DNA from: an uncultured Clostridia bacterium
GTDB taxonomy: Bacteria; Bacillota; Clostridia; TANB77; CAG-508
Direction of reading: 5' to 3'
NCBI GenBank assembly: GCA_944388755.1
Contig: CALXJY010000010.1
Location: 1 to 47,659, forward strand
Length of the DNA stretch: 47,659 bases
Under the pieces are notes generated by a model that was not told the DNA's origin, made no database searches, and saw only the letters and a list, made by a program, of their open reading frames with translations. Each line of letters opens with the position of its first letter. Position 1 is the first letter of the stretch. Below, piece by piece: positions 34,999 through 43,760 of this stretch. The position numbers and the translations under genes were made by a program.

Positions 34999-35772
34999 AT
35001 GGATACAATATTAGAGGTAAAACATGTAAGTAAAAAATATCAAAGTCTTAAAGGTGAAATACAGGCTTTAGAAGACGTAAATTTTAGAGTTAAAAAAGGC
35101 GAATTTACAAGTATAATTGGTCCTAGTGGTTGTGGCAAATCTACTTTGCTTTCTATTATAAGTGGATTAGAATCTAAATCTGAAGGAAAAATATATATAC
35201 AAGGCAGAGAGGTTGATGGTATTTCTTCTGATGTAGGATATATGCTCCAAAAAGATTGTTTACTTGAATGGAGATCTATTTGGAATAATGTTATGCTTGG
35301 CTTAGAACTTAAAGGTATTAATACTATTCAAAGCAAAGAATATGCTAAAAATCTACTTATTAAGTATAATTTATATGATTTTAAAGATAAATACCCTAGT
35401 GAACTTTCAGGAGGAATGAGACAGAGGGTCGCTCTTATTAGAACTTTAGCTGTAAATCCAAAAATTTTATTGCTTGATGAAGCTTTTTCAGCTTTAGATT
35501 ATCAAACTAGAATAATGGTTACAAATGATATTTATGGTATTTTAAAGAAAGAAAATATAACTCCTATTATTGTTACACATGATATTTCTGAGGCTATTAG
35601 TATGTCTGATAATGTACTTGTTCTTAGTAAAAGACCTGGTACTGTTAAAAATATTCATAAAATTGATTTTGAAATAGATAATAGAAATCCTATTAATTGC
35701 CGTGAGAGTCCTAAATTTAGTAAATATTTTAATACTTTGTGGAAGGAGCTGAGTGATTATGAAAATACTTAA
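34999..35772 (+). CDS. ABC importer ATPase (SsuB/ThiZ-like)
   Basis: This 257-residue ATPase drives uptake together with the overlapping permease. It has Walker A 'GPSGCGKSTLL', a Q-loop in 'VGYMLQKDCLLEWRSIWNNV', the signature 'LSGGMRQRVALIRTL', Walker B 'ILLLDEAFSALD' and the switch His in 'IIVTHDISEAI'. 'LLEWRSIWNNV' is typical of the nitrate/sulfonate/thiamine-precursor class. The ATG at 34999 is preceded by AGGAGG. Its last 14 bases overlap the permease gene, so the two are translationally coupled. Confidence 0.93.
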   Translation: MDTILEVKHVSKKYQSLKGEIQALEDVNFRVKKGEFTSIIGPSGCGKSTLLSIISGLESKSEGKIYIQGREVDGISSDVGYMLQKDCLLEWRSIWNNVMLGLELKGINTIQSKEYAKNLLIKYNLYDFKDKYPSELSGGMRQRVALIRTLAVNPKILLLDEAFSALDYQTRIMVTNDIYGILKKENITPIIVTHDISEAISMSDNVLVLSKRPGTVKNIHKIDFEIDNRNPINCRESPKFSKYFNTLWKELSDYENT

Positions 35773-36575
35773 TTCTATTTCAAGTGAGAGAAAAAAATAC
35801 TTGAATACTATAAAAAGGAGAAAATTTTTAGTTTTGTTTACTCAAGTATTTGTTTTAATTGCTTTTTTATGGATTTGGCAATGGCTTGCTGATAATAATT
35901 TTATAGATAGTTTTATTACAAGTAAACCTTCTCAAATACTAGAAACACTCACTAATCTTGGTAGTAATGATTTATTAAAACATATTGGTGTTACAGTTTA
36001 TGAGACTGTTATTGGTTTTTTACTTGGTACTTTTTTAGGTATAATTATTGCTATTATATTATGGTGGTCTAAATTTTTATCTAAAGTTGCTGATCCATAT
36101 CTTGTTGTTTTAAATAGTTTACCTAAGGTTGCGCTTCGGTCCTGTTATTATTATTTGGGTTGGTGCTGGTACTCCTGCTATTATTGTAATGGCTGTTGCA
36201 ATTTCTTTAATTGTCACTATTTTAGAAAATCTAAATGGCTTTTTAAAAACTGATTCTAATTTGATAAAGATGGCTCAGACTTTTAATGCTAATAAATTTC
36301 AAATTCTTACCAAAATAGTTATTCCTGCTAATCTTTCTACTTTTATTAATTCTCTTAAAGTTAATATTGGCTTATCTTTAGTTGGTGTTATTTCAGGAGA
36401 ATTTTTGGTCTCTAAAGCTGGTCTCGGCTATTTAATTGTTTATGGTGGTCAAGTTTTTAAATTAGATTTGGTCATGACAAGTGTTTTAATTTTGGGTGTT
36501 GTTGCTGGTATTATGTATTTAGCCGTGTTATTACTTGAAAAATTGATTTTACGATATAGACAACATAGTTCTTAA
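35759..36575 (+). CDS. ABC importer permease (SsuC/ThiX-like), +1 frameshift at CGG
   Basis: This membrane permease has about six segments. The EAA loop reads 'KMAQTFNANKFQILTKIVIPANLSTFINSLK'. The coding sequence is split: frame zero reads '...LNSLPKVAL' up to an in-frame CGG (36137-36139). Skipping its C gives 'GPVIIIWVGAGTPAIIVMAV', which matches the conserved 'LPKVAL-x-P-x-x-I-x-W-x-G' core of SsuC/TauC/NrtB permeases. With one skipped base the protein has 271 residues, the usual length. Without the shift the product would end after ~38 aberrant residues and lack the EAA loop, making the importer dead. The start is ATG 35759 (GTG 35753 is possible), overlapping the ATPase gene by 14 bases. 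Confidence 0.88.
36137..36139 (+). other. CGG +1 frameshift site in permease gene
   Basis: The frame-zero context is GCG CTT CGG TCC; the conserved protein needs GCG CTT (C) GGT CCT GTT. CUU followed by a hungry Arg codon and then Gly in the new frame closely resembles the yeast Ty1 shift site CUU-AGG-C. A weak AAGG lies about nine bases upstream. Confidence 0.8.
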
Positions 36576-36583
36576 TTATAGTT

Positions 36584-36617
36584 ATACTCCTAAATTTTAA
36601 ATTTAATTTAGGAGTAT
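36584..36617. terminator. Bidirectional terminator between permease and trmL
   Basis: ATACTCCTAAATT and AATTTAGGAGTAT form a perfect 13-bp stem with a short AT loop, followed by TTCTGTTTATTTTTTT on the plus strand. It lies between the converging permease and trmL genes. The same core arms (ACTCCTAAAT/ATTTAGGAGT) are used by the terminator at 47421-47462. Confidence 0.85.
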
Positions 36618-36631
36618 TTCTGTTTATTTTT

Positions 36632-37133
36632 TTATTTAAAATAAGTGCTTATTTCTTGTAAATTTTCAAAATTATGTTGTCTTAATATCTCATAAGTTAT
36701 TATAGCTACTGAGTTTGATAAATTGAGTGACCTTAATGTTGGTAACATTGGGATTCTTATTGTTTTAGTATCCAAATACTTTTCTAAAAGCCACTCAGGT
36801 AGTCCTTTTGTTTCTTTTCCATATAATACAAATACTTCATTCATTTTTGAATAATCTATATCTGTATATTTTGTTTTTCCTTTTGTTGTTGCAAAAAACA
36901 TATTGTTTTCTTCAGGTTTGTATTTTTCTATAAATTTATCTAATGAGTTATGTTCTTCAATATCTAGTTTGTCCCAATAATCTAGTCCAGCTCTTTTTAT
37001 AGATTTTTCATCTATTTTAAACCCTAATGGATGTACTAAATGTAATTTTGCACCTGTAATTGCACATGTTCTTGCTATATTTCCGTGTATTTTGCGGAAT
37101 TTCTGGTTCTACCATTACTATATTAATTTTCAC
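36632..37133 (-). CDS. trmL: tRNA 2'-O-methyltransferase TrmL, +1 frameshift at CGG
   Basis: This SPOUT-class enzyme methylates the ribose of the wobble base in tRNA-Leu, using S-adenosylmethionine. It starts (GTG 37133, AGAGAGGG upstream) 'KINIVMVEPEIPQNT' and then meets an in-frame CGG (37083-37085). Skipping the C continues 'GNIARTCAITGAKLHLVHP ... KRAGLDYWD', the strongly conserved TrmL core (PEIP-x-NTGNI-x-R). The C-terminal half has the knot motifs 'VLYGKETKGLP' and 'IRIPMLPTLRSLNLSNSVAI'. With the shift the protein has 166 residues, as usual for TrmL; without it, reading stops after ~20 aberrant codons. It lies 25 bases after the TsnR-like gene in the topB-mfd operon. Confidence 0.9.
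37083..37085 (-). other. CGG +1 frameshift site in trmL
   Basis: The frame-zero context is AAT ACA CGG AAA; the conserved protein needs AAT ACA (C) GGA AAT ATA. The Gly gained is the invariant Gly of the NTGNI motif at the S-adenosylmethionine site. Frame zero runs on for about 22 codons before a stop, so no stop codon is involved in the shift. Confidence 0.83.
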
Positions 37134-37158
37134 TTATATTCCCTCTCTCTATTTGTTT

Positions 37159-37950
37159 TTATCTAAGTAATTTTTGTCTTACATATTCATATAAAATTAT
37201 ACCTGTTGCAACTGATGCATTTAAGCTTTCTGTTTTTCCAAGCATTGGTATTTTTATTTTATTGTCTGCTAATTCTTGTATTTCCTTTGATACTCCATTT
37301 GCTTCATTACCTATAACTATTATTTTCTTTTTATATTTAATATCATATACACTTTTTTTAGTTTGTAATGATGTAACTAATAATTCAAATTTGTGTTTTT
37401 TTATTTCTGATAGTGTCTGTTCTAAATTTTCACTTTCAATTACTTTAACTCTAAATATAGCTCCCATACTTGAACGTATTACTTTTGGATTATACACATC
37501 TGCTGTTCCTTTTGATATTATTAGTTGTGTTAGCCCTATACTATCTACTGTCCTTAAAATAGTTCCTAAATTTCCTGGATCTTGTATGTCATCTAATGCT
37601 ACTATTATATCTTCATTATAATTTATTTCTTGTTTTAAATCTGATTTTCCTATTATTGCTAATATTCCTTGTGGTTCTACTACATTTGTTAATATTTCAA
37701 ATATTTTTTTTGTAACATATATACATTCGTATTTAGCTATTTCATACATCAAGTCTTTTGGTATTGATTCTACTTTTTCGCAATCGTCACATATTATTAT
37801 TTGTTTTATTGGTGCTTTTTCTTGAATTGCTTCTTTTATTAGTTTTATACCTTCTATTAAATATTCGTTGTTTATATCTCTATATTTCTTATCTTTTAGT
37901 TTTCTAATATGTTTTATAAACTGATTTTCTTTACTAGAAATTATTTGCAT
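37159..37950 (-). CDS. TrmH/TsnR-family RNA 2'-O-methyltransferase
   Basis: This 263-residue SPOUT-class methyltransferase acts on rRNA or tRNA. The N-terminal substrate-binding domain (about 1-95) starts 'ISSKENQFIKHIRKLKDKKYR' and contains 'YLIEGIKLIKEAI'. The catalytic domain has the three family motifs 'LDDIQDPGNLGTILRTVDSIG', 'IVIGNEANGVSKEI' and 'IPMLGKTESLNASVATGIILYE'. The exact nucleotide cannot be told from sequence. AAGGAGG precedes the ATG. It lies between mfd and trmL, all in one direction. Confidence 0.92.
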   Translation of the reverse strand: MQIISSKENQFIKHIRKLKDKKYRDINNEYLIEGIKLIKEAIQEKAPIKQIIICDDCEKVESIPKDLMYEIAKYECIYVTKKIFEILTNVVEPQGILAIIGKSDLKQEINYNEDIIVALDDIQDPGNLGTILRTVDSIGLTQLIISKGTADVYNPKVIRSSMGAIFRVKVIESENLEQTLSEIKKHKFELLVTSLQTKKSVYDIKYKKKIIVIGNEANGVSKEIQELADNKIKIPMLGKTESLNASVATGIILYEYVRQKLLR

Positions 37951-37995
37951 ATTTTTCCTCCTTAAGGTCTTAATTAGTTATTAATGAAACTTAAA

Positions 37996-40900
37996 TTATA
38001 AATTTCTTAAAAAATCTTTTACATCATTTAATATTTGTCTTTCACTGTTTGTTCCAATTTCAAATGTTATCATTGGCTTTGCTCCGTGGTTGAAATTTAA
38101 TTCTGTTTCTGTATTTATCAACCAATTTTATAACATCTATATTAAATTTTGATTGTTCAAAAGTAAATGTTACTGCTGTTTTTTTACTTGCTATTTTGGT
38201 TATGTAATATGGTTTTGCTAAATATTTTATTCTAGCAATATCTAATAAATTTTCTAGTTCTTCTGGCATATTTCCATATCTGTCTATTATTTCATCTACT
38301 ACATTTTGTATGTTTTCTTCGTTTTTGCATAAAGCTATATTCTGATATATTTCTATTTTTTGACTTGACTCTGAAATATATTCATCAGGAATATAACTCG
38401 TAACATTTAGGTCTATTTGTATGTCTATACTTGTCTCTATTTCTTCTCCTTTCATTTCTTTTACAACCTCATCTAATAGTGTGCAATATGTGTCATATCC
38501 TACTTGTTCTAAATGACCTGATTGTATCTCTCCAAGCAGACTTCCTGCTCCTCTTATTTCTAGGTCTCTCATTGCTATTTTAAATCCTGAGCCAAATTCT
38601 GTAAATTCCTTTAATGCTTTTAGTCTTTTATCTGCAACTTCTGCAAGCATTTTATCTTTTTTATATGTTATGTATGCATATGCCTGTCTCGAACTTCTTC
38701 CTACTCTTCCCCTTATTTGATATAATTGTGCTAGCCCCATTCTGTCTGCATTTTCTACAATTATTGTGTTTGCATTTGGTATGTCTATACCTGATTCTAA
38801 TATTGTTGTGCATACTAATACATTTGTCTTTTTTTCTATGAATTCTTCCATTATATCTTCTATTTCTTTTCCTGTCATTCTTCCATGTGCATATGATACA
38901 ATTGCTTCTGGTACAAGTTTTGATATATCATCTGCCTTTTTTTGTATGTTTTCTACATTATTAAATATATAAAATACTTGACCATCTCTTTCTAATTCTC
39001 TTGTTATAGCTTCTTTTATTACTTCTGTATCATATTCTAATACATATGTTTGAACTGGTTTTCTATTTTGTGGTGGTTCATATATAACTGACATATCTCT
39101 GATTCCTACTATAGACATATGCATTGTTCTTGGTATTGGTGTTGCTGTCATTGTTAGTACATCTATATTTGCTTTATATTGTTTTATCTTTTCTTTTGCT
39201 TTTACTCCAAATCTATGTTCTTCATCTATTATTAAAAGTCCTATGTCCTTAAATTCTACGTCTTTACTTAAAAGCCTATGTGTTCCTATTACTATATCTA
39301 CTTCTCCTAGTGCTAATTTCTTTATTACTTCTTTCTGATATTTTGCACTTTTAAATCTGTTTAATATTTCTATTCTTATTGGAAAGTCTGCCATTCTATT
39401 TTTAAATTCTTCATATTGTTGTTGTGCAAGTACTGTTGTTGGAACTAAATATGCAACTTGTTTTTGGTCCATTACTGCCTTAAATGCTGCTCTTATAGCT
39501 ACTTCTGTTTTTCCATATCCTACGTCTCCACATAGTAGTCTATCCATAGGTCTTTGTGATTCCATATCTTGTTTTACTTCTTTTATACATCTTAATTGAT
39601 CTTCTGTTTCTTGATATGGAAATTTGTCTTCAAATTGTTTTTGCCATGGAGTGTCTTTAGAAAAACTATATCCTTTAGCCTTTTCTCTTTTAGCATATAA
39701 CTCAATTAAATCTTTTGCAACTTCTCTTAAATTCTTTTTTACTTTTGCTTTTGTTTCTCTCCAATCTTTACTTCCTAGTTTGTTTATTTGTGGTTTTAAT
39801 TCATCTCCACCTATATATTTTCTTATATTATCTAATTGACTTGTTGGTACATACAATATATCATCATTTTGATATTTTAGTTTTATATAATCTTTTGTTG
39901 TTTTATCTGCTGTTATTGTATTTATACCAATGTATATTCCTATTCCATAATTTTTGTGTACTACATAATCACCTATTTTTAAATCTGCAAATACTACTTT
40001 TTCTCCTTCTTTATATGCTTGACTTGTATATGTTCTTCTTTTCTTTCCCCCTTCTACTAAATCATCTGCAGATATTACAATTTGATTTATATCATAATTT
40101 TCAAATCCATGTGTTAAATTTCCAATTGTTATTGTTACTATTTTTTCTTTTGATTTTACTATTATTGTTTTATCTAGTTTTTCTTCTATTTTACTTATTA
40201 TGTCTTGCTTTTCTAAAATTTCTTGAAGTTTTTTTGCTTTTTCTTTATTAGATACAACTACATATATATTTTTTCCTTCTTTTATACCTTTTCTTATATC
40301 ATTAAATAGGTTTTCTATTTCGCTTTTGTAGTAGTTTATTTCTCTATATTGCATTTTATATTTTTCTACTTGCCTATTTATTTGTGTATCTTGTTTTTCC
40401 ATATATATCAAATTCTTTTTTGTAGATTCTAATTTTGTTTTTACTTCACTATATGGCTTGATCCCTGATATGGCTTGTGGTACAAATTTTTCTTTTTCTA
40501 TAAGATTTTTTATTAAATTATCATTGTCTATTAGTATATTTTTTGCTCTTTGTTCTAATTTATTTACTTCATCTATTGCTATTATATAGTTGTCTGATAA
40601 ATAGTCTATTATTGTTTGTTGGTTAGAATAAAAGCAATCATAATACTTGTCTATTTTGCTTATATAGTTACCTGCTTTTATTTGTTCTATATCTTCTTCT
40701 ATAATTTCTTCTTGTTTGTTGTTTGTGATTGTTTTTCTTATATTTTTGCATATTTCTTCTATTGGTTTTTCTAGTATATATTCATGTGCTGGCATTATTT
40801 CAATTTTGTCTAATGTATTTATTGATCTTTGACTTGTTATATTAAAGTTTCTAATTGAATCTATTTCATCTCCCCAAAATTCAATTCTAACTCCTATTGT

Positions 40901-41455
40901 TTCATTTATTGATATATCTAATATTCCTCCTCTTATGCTAAATTGTCCTCTTCCTTCTATTAGATCATATCTTAAATATCCTAAGTTAACTAATGCTTTT
41001 TTTATATCCTCTAAATTACATATATCTCCTATTTTAAATTTTAATGTGTTTTTATATAATGTTTCTTTTGCAGGCAAATTTTGCATTACAGCTTCTATTG
41101 TTGTTACTAATATATTATTTTTTTTAGTTTTTAATTTATTTAGTGTTTCTATTCTAGAATATGGTATATCTTTGCTTTCTGCAATATAGTCATATGTTAC
41201 TATATCCTTTTTTGTAAATATTATTACTTTATCTGTAAACATTTGCAGATTATTGATTATTTCTTTTGCTTGAATTTCGTTGTATGTTATTATTGCTATT
41301 GGTTTTTTTGAGTATTCATTTATAGCTGTTAATGTTTGTGCCATACCAACGCCAGTTAAGCCCGATATACCTATCGGACTTTTTGTGTTTTCTATTTGTT
41401 TTATGAGTTCTACAAATTTTTTAGATTTTCCCATATCCCCTATTATTGTATTCAT
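37996..41455 (-). CDS. mfd: Transcription-repair coupling factor Mfd, +1 frameshift at CGG
   Basis: Mfd removes stalled RNA polymerase and recruits UvrA. The N-terminal UvrB-like modules are followed by the RNA polymerase-binding domain ('GDYVVHKNYGIGIYIG' near 490). A RecG-like motor has 'LLCGDVGYGKTEVAIRAAF', 'DEEHRFG' and 'QIRGRVGRSSRQAYAYI'. Near the end, frame zero reads 'RNRIKFQP' and meets CGG (38084-38086), after which only 7 unrelated codons remain. Skipping the C continues 'GAKPMITFEIGTNSERQIL' to a stop at 37996, which restores the usual C-terminal D7 ending and gives 1152 residues. The start at 41455 has GGAG seven bases upstream. topB ends 10 bases before it. The frame-zero form would lack only ~30 residues and might be partly active. 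Confidence 0.93.
38084..38086 (-). other. CGG +1 frameshift site in mfd
   Basis: The frame-zero context is CAA CCA CGG AGC; the conserved reading is CAA CCA (C) GGA GCA AAG CCA. The shifted frame stays open for about 29 further codons to TAA, while frame zero stops at TGA after seven. The six bases CCACGG are the same as at the site in the HI0933-type gene. Confidence 0.75.
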
Positions 41456-41465
41456 TTTCATTCTC

Positions 41466-43499
41466 CTATCTTCTTAAAACTAATCTATCAAATTTACTAT
41501 TTATATATTTTTTTAATTTTTCCATAAATTCGTTTGGATCTATTTCTTTTTTTGCTACTAAATCTAATCCCTTTTCCCAACTTGCAGTAAGTTTTGGATT
41601 TAATAAATCAGGCATTGCATTATTTACAATATCATATATTATTTCTCCTTTTTGTGTTGGTGTAATTATTTGCGTTTTTCCATTTATATGTATATATTTT
41701 ATTTTTTCTAGTTTTTTCATTATTTCTGCTCTTGTTGCACTTGTCCCTATTCCTGCTCCTTTTATTTGTTCTCTTAGTTCTTCATCTTCTATTAATTTTC
41801 CTGCGTTTTCCATTGCCAGTATAATAGAGCCTGAATTATATCTTGTTGGTGGATTAGTTTCTGCTTCTTTTATTTCTGCATTTCGTATTATTAATTTTTG
41901 ACCTTTTTTTAAATCTTTTAATTGTTCTATGTCTATATTTTCTGTTTTGTTTTTATGTTCATTGTTTTCTTTTTTATCTTCTATATCCTTAGAGTTATCC
42001 ACAGGTTTTCCACTATCTGTGGATAATTTGTTCGTTTGTTTTTCTGTTGGTCTTAAAATTTCTAAAAATCCTTGTTTTGTGCATACTTTCCCACTAAAGT
42101 AGAAACTTTCTATTTTTTTATTTTCTGCATTTTCTTCTTCACTTTTGTATACATCAATAGTTATTTGTATTTTACTATATTCGGCTGGTGGATAGAATAT
42201 GGCTAAAAATCTCTTTACAATTAATATATATATTTTTTTGTGTAGTTCAGGTAACTTGTCATAATTTTCGTATCCTTGCCCAGTTGGTATTATTGCATAA
42301 TGGTCTGTTATTTTACTATCATTTACATATTTTGTTTTTATTAAATTGCTTGAATATTTTTCTGCTATCATTTTATTTATATATTTTTGTATTTCCTCAT
42401 TTTTGAATCCTTTTGCTATTCCATTTAAATTCTTTTTTATTTCCTTTGCTACTGCTGTTGATAATACTCTTGCATCTGTTCTTGGATATGTAACTAGCTT
42501 TTTTTCGTATAGGTTTTGTATAATATCTAGTGTTTCATCTGGTTTTATTTTAAATCTTTTTGTGCATTCATTTTGTATTTCTGCTAAGTTAAATAATAGT
42601 GGTGCATTTTCTTTTTGCTTTGTCTTTTTTAATTCTGCTATTTTTGCCTTTTTTCCTTCTAAGTTTGCTATGAATGTTTTTGCATCTTCTTCTTTTTTAA
42701 ATCCTGTTTCGTTATATAGTTTAGGTGACTCATATAGGTTTGATTTTTCTGTAACTTTCCATTCTGCATCAAATTCTGTTTCATTATCATTTGAAAATCT
42801 GCCTATTATTTTATAGTATTTGGTTTTTACAAAATTTCTGATTTCTCTTTCTCTAGAAACTATCATTCCTAATACACATGTCATAACTCTTCCAACTGAT
42901 ATTGATGCTTTATCTTCTTGTATACTTTGTGCTAGTTTTTTTCCATATATAATTGATAATAGTCTTGAAAAATTTATTCCTATTAAATAATCTTCTTTTG
43001 CTCTTAAATATGCACTATCTGATAGGCTGTTATATTCTGATAAATCTTTTGCTTCTTTTATTCCTCTTAATATTTCTTCTTCTGTTTGAGAATCTATCCA
43101 TACTCTTTTTATTTTTATATTTGGATTTGGTTTTACCATCATAAAAACTAGTCTTTGAATATATTCTCCTTCTCTTCCAGAGTCTCCTGCATTATATATT
43201 TCTTCTATGTCTTCTCTGTGCATTAGTGTATTTATTACATTAAACTGATTTTGTACATTTGGAATTATTTCATATTTCCATTCTGTTGGAATAAATGGTA
43301 ATGTGTCTAATCTCCAAAATTTTAATTTTTCATCATATTTTTCTGGATAACTCATTGTTACTAAATGTCCTACACACCATGTTATTATCCATTTATCTGA
43401 TTCTATATATCCATTTTTTCTATTTACATTTATTTTAAGTGCTTTGGCAAATTCCATTGCGACTGATGGTTTTTCTGTTATCAAAAGTTTTTTGCCCAT
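41466..43499 (-). CDS. topB: DNA topoisomerase III
   Basis: This type IA topoisomerase relaxes negative supercoils and decatenates DNA. The 677-residue protein starts 'GKKLLITEKPSVAMEFAKAL' (Toprim domain) and has 'YNAGDSGREGEYIQR' (acidic Toprim motif). The active-site Tyr is in 'KLVTYPRTDARVLS' near residue 345. Residues about 480-535 form a Lys/Asp/Glu/Asn-rich insert (KPVDNSKDIEDKKENNEHK) before the conserved 'NPPTRYNSGSIILAMENAGK'. It has no zinc-finger tail. I chose the ATG at 43499 because GGGAGG lies nine bases upstream. It is the first gene of an operon with mfd, the TsnR-like gene and trmL. Confidence 0.94.
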   Translation of the reverse strand: MGKKLLITEKPSVAMEFAKALKINVNRKNGYIESDKWIITWCVGHLVTMSYPEKYDEKLKFWRLDTLPFIPTEWKYEIIPNVQNQFNVINTLMHREDIEEIYNAGDSGREGEYIQRLVFMMVKPNPNIKIKRVWIDSQTEEEILRGIKEAKDLSEYNSLSDSAYLRAKEDYLIGINFSRLLSIIYGKKLAQSIQEDKASISVGRVMTCVLGMIVSREREIRNFVKTKYYKIIGRFSNDNETEFDAEWKVTEKSNLYESPKLYNETGFKKEEDAKTFIANLEGKKAKIAELKKTKQKENAPLLFNLAEIQNECTKRFKIKPDETLDIIQNLYEKKLVTYPRTDARVLSTAVAKEIKKNLNGIAKGFKNEEIQKYINKMIAEKYSSNLIKTKYVNDSKITDHYAIIPTGQGYENYDKLPELHKKIYILIVKRFLAIFYPPAEYSKIQITIDVYKSEEENAENKKIESFYFSGKVCTKQGFLEILRPTEKQTNKLSTDSGKPVDNSKDIEDKKENNEHKNKTENIDIEQLKDLKKGQKLIIRNAEIKEAETNPPTRYNSGSIILAMENAGKLIEDEELREQIKGAGIGTSATRAEIMKKLEKIKYIHINGKTQIITPTQKGEIIYDIVNNAMPDLLNPKLTASWEKGLDLVAKKEIDPNEFMEKLKKYINSKFDRLVLRR

Positions 43500-43701
43500 G
43501 TTTTTCATCCTCCCTAGGCACAAGTTGATTAGAAAAGATTTGAATTTAAAATTTGCTGATATGTATTTTCAAAATTTTAAATGAAATTTAATTATTCTAG
43601 AATTGTGGTTATTTTCAACTTTTTTTCTCTTTTTTGCATTTGTATTGTAGCATATATTTTCTTTTTTTGCAATTAGTAAAATAAAGAATCAGAAAAAAAG
43701 A

Positions 43702-43730
43702 TTGATATTTTAGCTTTTTTGTTATATAAT
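43702..43730 (+). promoter_or_regulatory. leuS promoter
   Basis: The -35 TTGATA (43702-43707) and -10 TATAAT (43725-43730) are 17 bases apart, about 30 bases before the leuS ATG. The whole 43500-43701 stretch between topB and this promoter is AT-rich and holds no T-box signature or other recognisable element. Confidence 0.75.
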
Positions 43731-43760
43731 TTGAATAATTAATTAAATGGAGGCAATATT

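Noticed and set aside
21622..38086. CGG reassigned to another amino acid
   Set aside because: Reading CGG as any single amino acid leaves all four genes out of frame; only skipping one base restores the conserved protein. Simple reassignment therefore does not explain the data.
21622..38086. prfB-like frameshift or sequencing error as the cause of the four splits
   Set aside because: No stop codon is present at the shift, unlike prfB. Random insertions would not all fall directly before GG to create CGG, and they are not in homopolymers. An assembly artefact cannot be fully excluded without reads.
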